Assembly (NCBI RefSeq): GCF_030272615.1
Contig: NC_081405.1
Coordinates: 576,089,752 to 576,153,751, forward strand
DNA: 64,000 nt
Origin: Cryptomeria japonica
Taxonomy: Eukaryota > Streptophyta > Pinopsida > Cupressales > Cupressaceae
Direction of reading: 5' to 3'
Below, piece after piece: positions 60,328 to 64,000 of this stretch. The first letter of the stretch is position 1, and every line of letters starts with the position of its first letter. Both the position numbers and the translations under genes were made by a program. The notes beneath the pieces were generated by a model that worked only from the letters and a program-made list of their open reading frames with translations, was not told where the DNA came from and did no database searches.

Positions 60328-62380
60328 CTCAAATAGCCTTTTGCCTAGTTTGCATTTGTTTGAAGTTTTTAATGACTTTTAAACAACACACAATGGAGAG
60401 ATGTGGGCATAGGTTGTCAAACTTGGCTTACATCTGTAAATCGGCATTCGTTTTAAAGAATTCGATGGCCTTTTACCATGTCTACAGGGACATTGCTTGT
60501 AGAGGTAGTAGATTTGTTTTATACCTTCCACTGCATTTGTAGAAAATTTTCTTTATGCCCTTTGTCTGCAACACGACAGAAACCCACGGCATGGAGGAGG
60601 TGATTGGCTTAGGTAATCAAGCTTTACACCTAGTAATTACATTTTCTTGGATTTTTCTCTGCATCCTGTAGAATACCACACCATGTTCCACCTTACCTTT
60701 TCCAGCCATCACGTTTTACTCCTGCCAATTGAAATTGCTTGAAATTTTCTGTCTTCATTGTTGCACAATTGGGAAAGATATTGGCTTTACTTGCCAAATC
60801 GCATTTTTTTGAAAGTTAAAATGATTTCATTGCCCTTTTCAAACACCATGTTCAAGGGAAGAGGATGTTGGTTGGGCTTTATGCATGCCAAATGCATTTT
60901 TTTGATAGTTTCTATTAACATTTTCAATGTAGAGAGGATGCTGGAAAAGTCACGTGGATTTTGGAACTACATCTAGTAATACATTTGCTTGAGTTTTATG
61001 TTACCTCTACAAACACCATGTTGTCTGCAGGAGGACGTGGAGTTTGGCTTCACACCTTCCACTTAAGTTTCTTTGAAAGTTTAATGAAGTCTTTCATCTA
61101 ACACAAGCCATACACCTATGAATTGTATTTGTTAAAAACTCATTGGCCTCCAAACACCACACCATCTGCCAGGGAGAATGCTACAAAAATTAGAAAACTT
61201 TGGTTTTACGCCTTTTCAGCTATCAAATAGCCAGGCATCTGCTTCAATGTACATTAATGTCCATATTGCTCTTATAATATTCCTTAGCTTCTTTTGTATC
61301 TCTTAAATCATAAAACACATGATTTAAAATAACAATTTAAACTTTGCCTGAGAAGATGCATGAAGCTACAAGTCAGTTTGGGCCCCAAAGTGGGTGCGAC
61401 TAAAAAAAATTTCCTTTTCATTCAACTTACCTTTTACATGCCTCAAGAACTTTAAACAAACCTCTGGATTTGATCGGTATAGTTTTCTGATCATTAAATC
61501 GAGTTTGGAAACTTTCAGGTGCTTGCGCCACATTTTCACATTTAATCTCAAAGATGTAATTTTCAAACTGGTCAAAACACCTTTCTCCACTTCACAAACT
61601 AATAGGTGTACTGTCTGATATACAAGAATTCACTCTGCCAAACCATTCCTCAAGATGAATCTCAGGTGAAGAAATATAAACGGTCAAAGATGACCATTTG
61701 GTTCTGTTGCCACTATGAACCTGATGAAATCAATGCGTAGGGACCTCAAAATGCCTTTCTTAAAAATATCAAACAATCTCTATAGACCCCCAAATCTGGG
61801 GCATAGGTACCTTGAAGTACAAAGAAGACCATGGAATGTTTAATTTGACCAAAAGGCTGACTGGGTGCAAATGATGGGTTCATGAAAATGGGCACTTAAA
61901 AAGATGTAGCAATGAAAATGTAGAAAGCTAAATGAAATGGCTCAAGAAATCATCTTGGAAAACTGATCAAACGAATTCATAAAGACCTAAAACTTGGTAT
62001 GGAGGCACACTTATATGCATACAATTCAATGCAATTTGAATTATAGCATGACAATCAACTTGTCATAAGATATAAGAGCTCAAAGTAGGCTATTTAATAA
62101 AATCTTCATTTGCACCTATGATGCCCTTTCAGCTAACCCCTTGAAATAGGTACCTAATAAGCTAATTCAAACTAAAATCTGAAATTGCACAACACTTCAT
62201 AGGTCAAATAAAAGATGTATGACAATTCCCAAGCATTACCCTTTGATAATTAACTAGCTTCATTTTACCCTCTCTCTAACTAGGCCATTTTGGATGAGAT
62301 TAGGTTGTCTTCCTGAGAATGAAAGAGCAAAATTTCATATTGGGCCTCAAAACTTGACTCAAATTTATGAGTCCCAATAG

Positions 62381-62399
62381 TGGCTCTGACTGGGGATGG
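62381..62399 (+). promoter_or_regulatory. Primer-binding site of the family B element
   Basis: TGGCTCTGACTGGGGATGG lies four bases after the LTR end. It has the TGG start and GGGGA core of plant Gypsy primer sites, but I could not name the tRNA. No purine tract precedes the LTR on the other strand, so the element reads rightward. Confidence 0.6.
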
Positions 62400-62829
62400 T
62401 TGATTGCAAGATCAACACAAGAATCTAGAATCTATGGTAGAGCAGACCACCCAAAAATGGAAAACTTCTCTTCTCTTCTCAAAATCAAGGCTCCTTATTC
62501 CATCCAAACAACAGGGCACTTTATTGAAAACCACACAACTAAAAGAAAAAAGACTATACAAAATATACAATTTATTTACAACTGATTATAAACTGCCCCA
62601 AACAATCTCAACATTTACCTCTGTCAAAAATATGATTCTCATCACTTGGTATGATTATCCAAATGAAGGCACCTTTTAACAACAACTGAGCATAATCCTT
62701 ATAATCAACCCCTTTCATCTCATTACCACAACAGTTGGCATGCACATCTTTTGCCTAATTATGAACTTTATGGTCACACACTACATCAAGAAAAGTAAAA
62801 TCATGAGACAAATCACTATAGAGGCCTTC
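62400..62829 (+). other. Start of the internal region of the family B element
   Basis: No coding similarity. A short frame at 62404-62679 opens with MQDQHKNLESMVEQTTQKWK, vaguely coil-like and gag-like in position, but no gag domain follows. Confidence 0.35.
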
Positions 62830-63792
62830 CTACAAGCTGCCATACATTTCACTATCCCAATCAACTCTATCCTTTGTAACGACATCGTCATGCTGAATTT
62901 CAAAAATAAAACATTCATTCTCACCACTGTATTTCTCATCAGCACATACCTTGTTATCATTTAAATTTATAGAATGAGGGATATCAATAACCAATTGATA
63001 CAAACAAGGAACATAAACATTTTGGTCTAGATGTGGTACTTCACTATGTTGATCACACTTTATATTATCCTTGTTTATCAAAATCAATACATCCACATTC
63101 TCAATATCCCATTGATGGAAAAGAATGCATACCTTTGGCTGAAGCAAATCCTCAACTAAGTCTTTCTCATTCAGACTTACTTCCACCTGAAAAACTTCCA
63201 TTTGTGGTCTGAAGTAATCATCACACAACCCATGCCTCTTATCTTCATCATGAAGTAATTTTTTACAACACATGCTACTGCTGTTTGGAACTTCATCAGC
63301 ATAACAAACTTGTTCAACACAAGGGGAAAATTCAGCATTTTCCTTAATGAAGTCAGCACTATGAGCATTTATATCAAAGGCAAAGAACTCCATATTCGTT
63401 TCCATCATACCATCAACATTCACATCCTCTTCATGATATGTCAAACTTTGAAAGAATTCAAATATAGGTTTATTTAAATCTAAAAATAAAACATTATCTG
63501 CACTTTCACATATGTTTTTATCTTCAAACATACTTTCATTTTCAGATTCATGACTGAGATATATAACTCGGTCTCCTCTTATATCATCTTCGCAAGATGA
63601 ATAATAAGAACTCTCATAGGCATCCTCAACTGCATGAATGGCATTCATTTGCTGAGCAAAAGAAAATGAATAAGTTCTATCAAAATCAGTCTTGTTCTGA
63701 AATTGATCTTCATTGTTCATTCGTATACCTTCAAGGTGCTGAAACATATTCATCACCGGGTATACTTGTATTGAAAACACCATTAACATCAT
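62830..63792 (-). CDS. 320-codon acidic protein on the antisense strand of family B
   Basis: This is the longest open frame of the window. It runs leftward from 63792, against the LTR orientation, and ends about 430 bases from the primer site. The protein is rich in Asp and Glu (SSYYSSCEDDIRGDRVIYL, HEEDVNVDGMMETNMEFF) with several Cys (CVEQVCYADEVPNSSSMCCK). I recognise no enzyme motif, signal peptide or membrane segment. Upstream, to the window edge, the sequence in another frame is similar in kind (EISNTEGSPSATNYVSKDDN) with two stops, so the gene was longer and the given start is probably internal. Extra frames, some antisense, are described in Tat-lineage Gypsy elements, which fits the long LTR. 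An alternative is that the element is misoriented and this is an env-position frame. Confidence 0.55.
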   Translation of the reverse strand: MMLMVFSIQVYPVMNMFQHLEGIRMNNEDQFQNKTDFDRTYSFSFAQQMNAIHAVEDAYESSYYSSCEDDIRGDRVIYLSHESENESMFEDKNICESADNVLFLDLNKPIFEFFQSLTYHEEDVNVDGMMETNMEFFAFDINAHSADFIKENAEFSPCVEQVCYADEVPNSSSMCCKKLLHDEDKRHGLCDDYFRPQMEVFQVEVSLNEKDLVEDLLQPKVCILFHQWDIENVDVLILINKDNIKCDQHSEVPHLDQNVYVPCLYQLVIDIPHSINLNDNKVCADEKYSGENECFIFEIQHDDVVTKDRVDWDSEMYGSL

Positions 63793-64000
63793 TCATAATT
63801 TCATTTTCAGTCTTATCAGACTTATTCAAATCCTAATTTACATCTTATTGCACATCCTTGTGTGACAAAATCATGGGCTGATTAGTAACTTCTTTGTTTG
63901 AACACATTGTATCATTATCATCCTTGCTTACATAATTAGTAGCGCTTGGTGATCCTTCAGTATTTGATATTTCAACATCAAATACATTAGCAACCTGCAA
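63793..64000 (-). pseudogene. Upstream part of the acidic antisense protein, frame-broken
   Basis: The minus-strand translation from the window edge gives VANVFDVEISNTEGSPSATN, VSKDDNDTMCSNKEVTNQPM and, after two stops, LNKSDKTENEIMNDVNG. The composition matches the 320-codon frame, which is reached through a frameshift near 63740. Confidence 0.5.

Larger units (their letters stand above)
57929..62376 (+). repeat. 4.45 kb 5' LTR (family B) inserted in the G2 protease gene
   Basis: From TGTTTCTCACCAAATCTGG to ATGAGTCCCA, the same family as 38263-42465 but longer. A 491-base segment (58756-59246) is repeated directly at 59247-59740; only one copy is present at 39090. A second set of three related units lies at 59795-60110. 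A TATTTAAATA box is at 60318-60327. It is followed by a primer site, so it is the 5' LTR of an element that runs off the right edge. LTRs this long are a feature of Ogre/Tat-type Gypsy elements. Confidence 0.82.

Noticed and set aside
38263-62376. The two family B LTRs as the ends of a single element
   Set aside because: Each interrupts a different Gypsy copy with its own protease codons on the flanks, and the sequence between them is G1 and G2, not a family B interior.

Overview
This 64 kb window is gene-poor, AT-rich plant nuclear DNA made almost entirely of transposable elements stacked inside one another. The Copia and Gypsy lineages, the initiator-Met-tRNA primer sites, the Tat-like Gypsy architecture and the very long LTRs all point to a seed plant with a large genome. 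A gymnosperm would fit, but nothing in the sequence proves it. I found no convincing host gene, tRNA, rRNA or CRISPR array.

Left part (1-6590): non-coding DNA that I cannot assign. It holds a long (AT)n tract, a second AT tract and a 34-bp minisatellite whose every unit carries a perfect or near-perfect palindrome.

Nest 1 (6591-23365, everything on the minus strand): four insertions, one inside the other. A Gypsy reverse transcriptase relic (6591-6804 and 23126-23365) is split by a retroposon of about 1.1 kb with an A-rich tail (6805-7703 and 22921-23125). That is split by a 15.2 kb LTR element (7704-22920) with a gag-like gene and a long open reading frame of unknown function but no pol. 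Its gag gene is split by a complete but mutated Copia element (13395-21066) flanked by the 5-bp target duplication GCTCC.

Middle (23366-31630): unassigned DNA, a probable solo or 3' LTR (about 25987-26640), a truncated Copia relic on the minus strand (about 26680-29762) and a 275-bp MITE (29772-30046).

Nest 2 (31631-64000): two relics of one Tat-like Gypsy family in opposite orientations. G1 (plus strand) runs from its 5' LTR at 31631 to a 3' untranslated region near 50030. G2 (minus strand) appears to have inserted into the G1 3' region; its 3' LTR ends at 51183 and its pol gene reads leftward from about 57928. Both code for gag-type protein, protease, a G-patch-like segment, reverse transcriptase, two consecutive RNase H domains and integrase, with many stops and frameshifts. 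Their protease genes carry three independent LTR insertions within about 57 homologous codons: a 4.2 kb LTR (38263-42465), a 1.08 kb solo LTR with a perfect target duplication (42605-43679), and the 4.45 kb 5' LTR of another element (57929-62376). That last element continues past the window's right edge. Just after its primer-binding site, on the opposite strand, lies a 320-codon acidic reading frame.

The two best candidates for something undescribed are the roughly 1,030-codon second gene of the 15.2 kb element (9227-12309) and the antisense acidic frame (62830-63792). All element boundaries, frames and similarity statements come from reading the sequence by eye.
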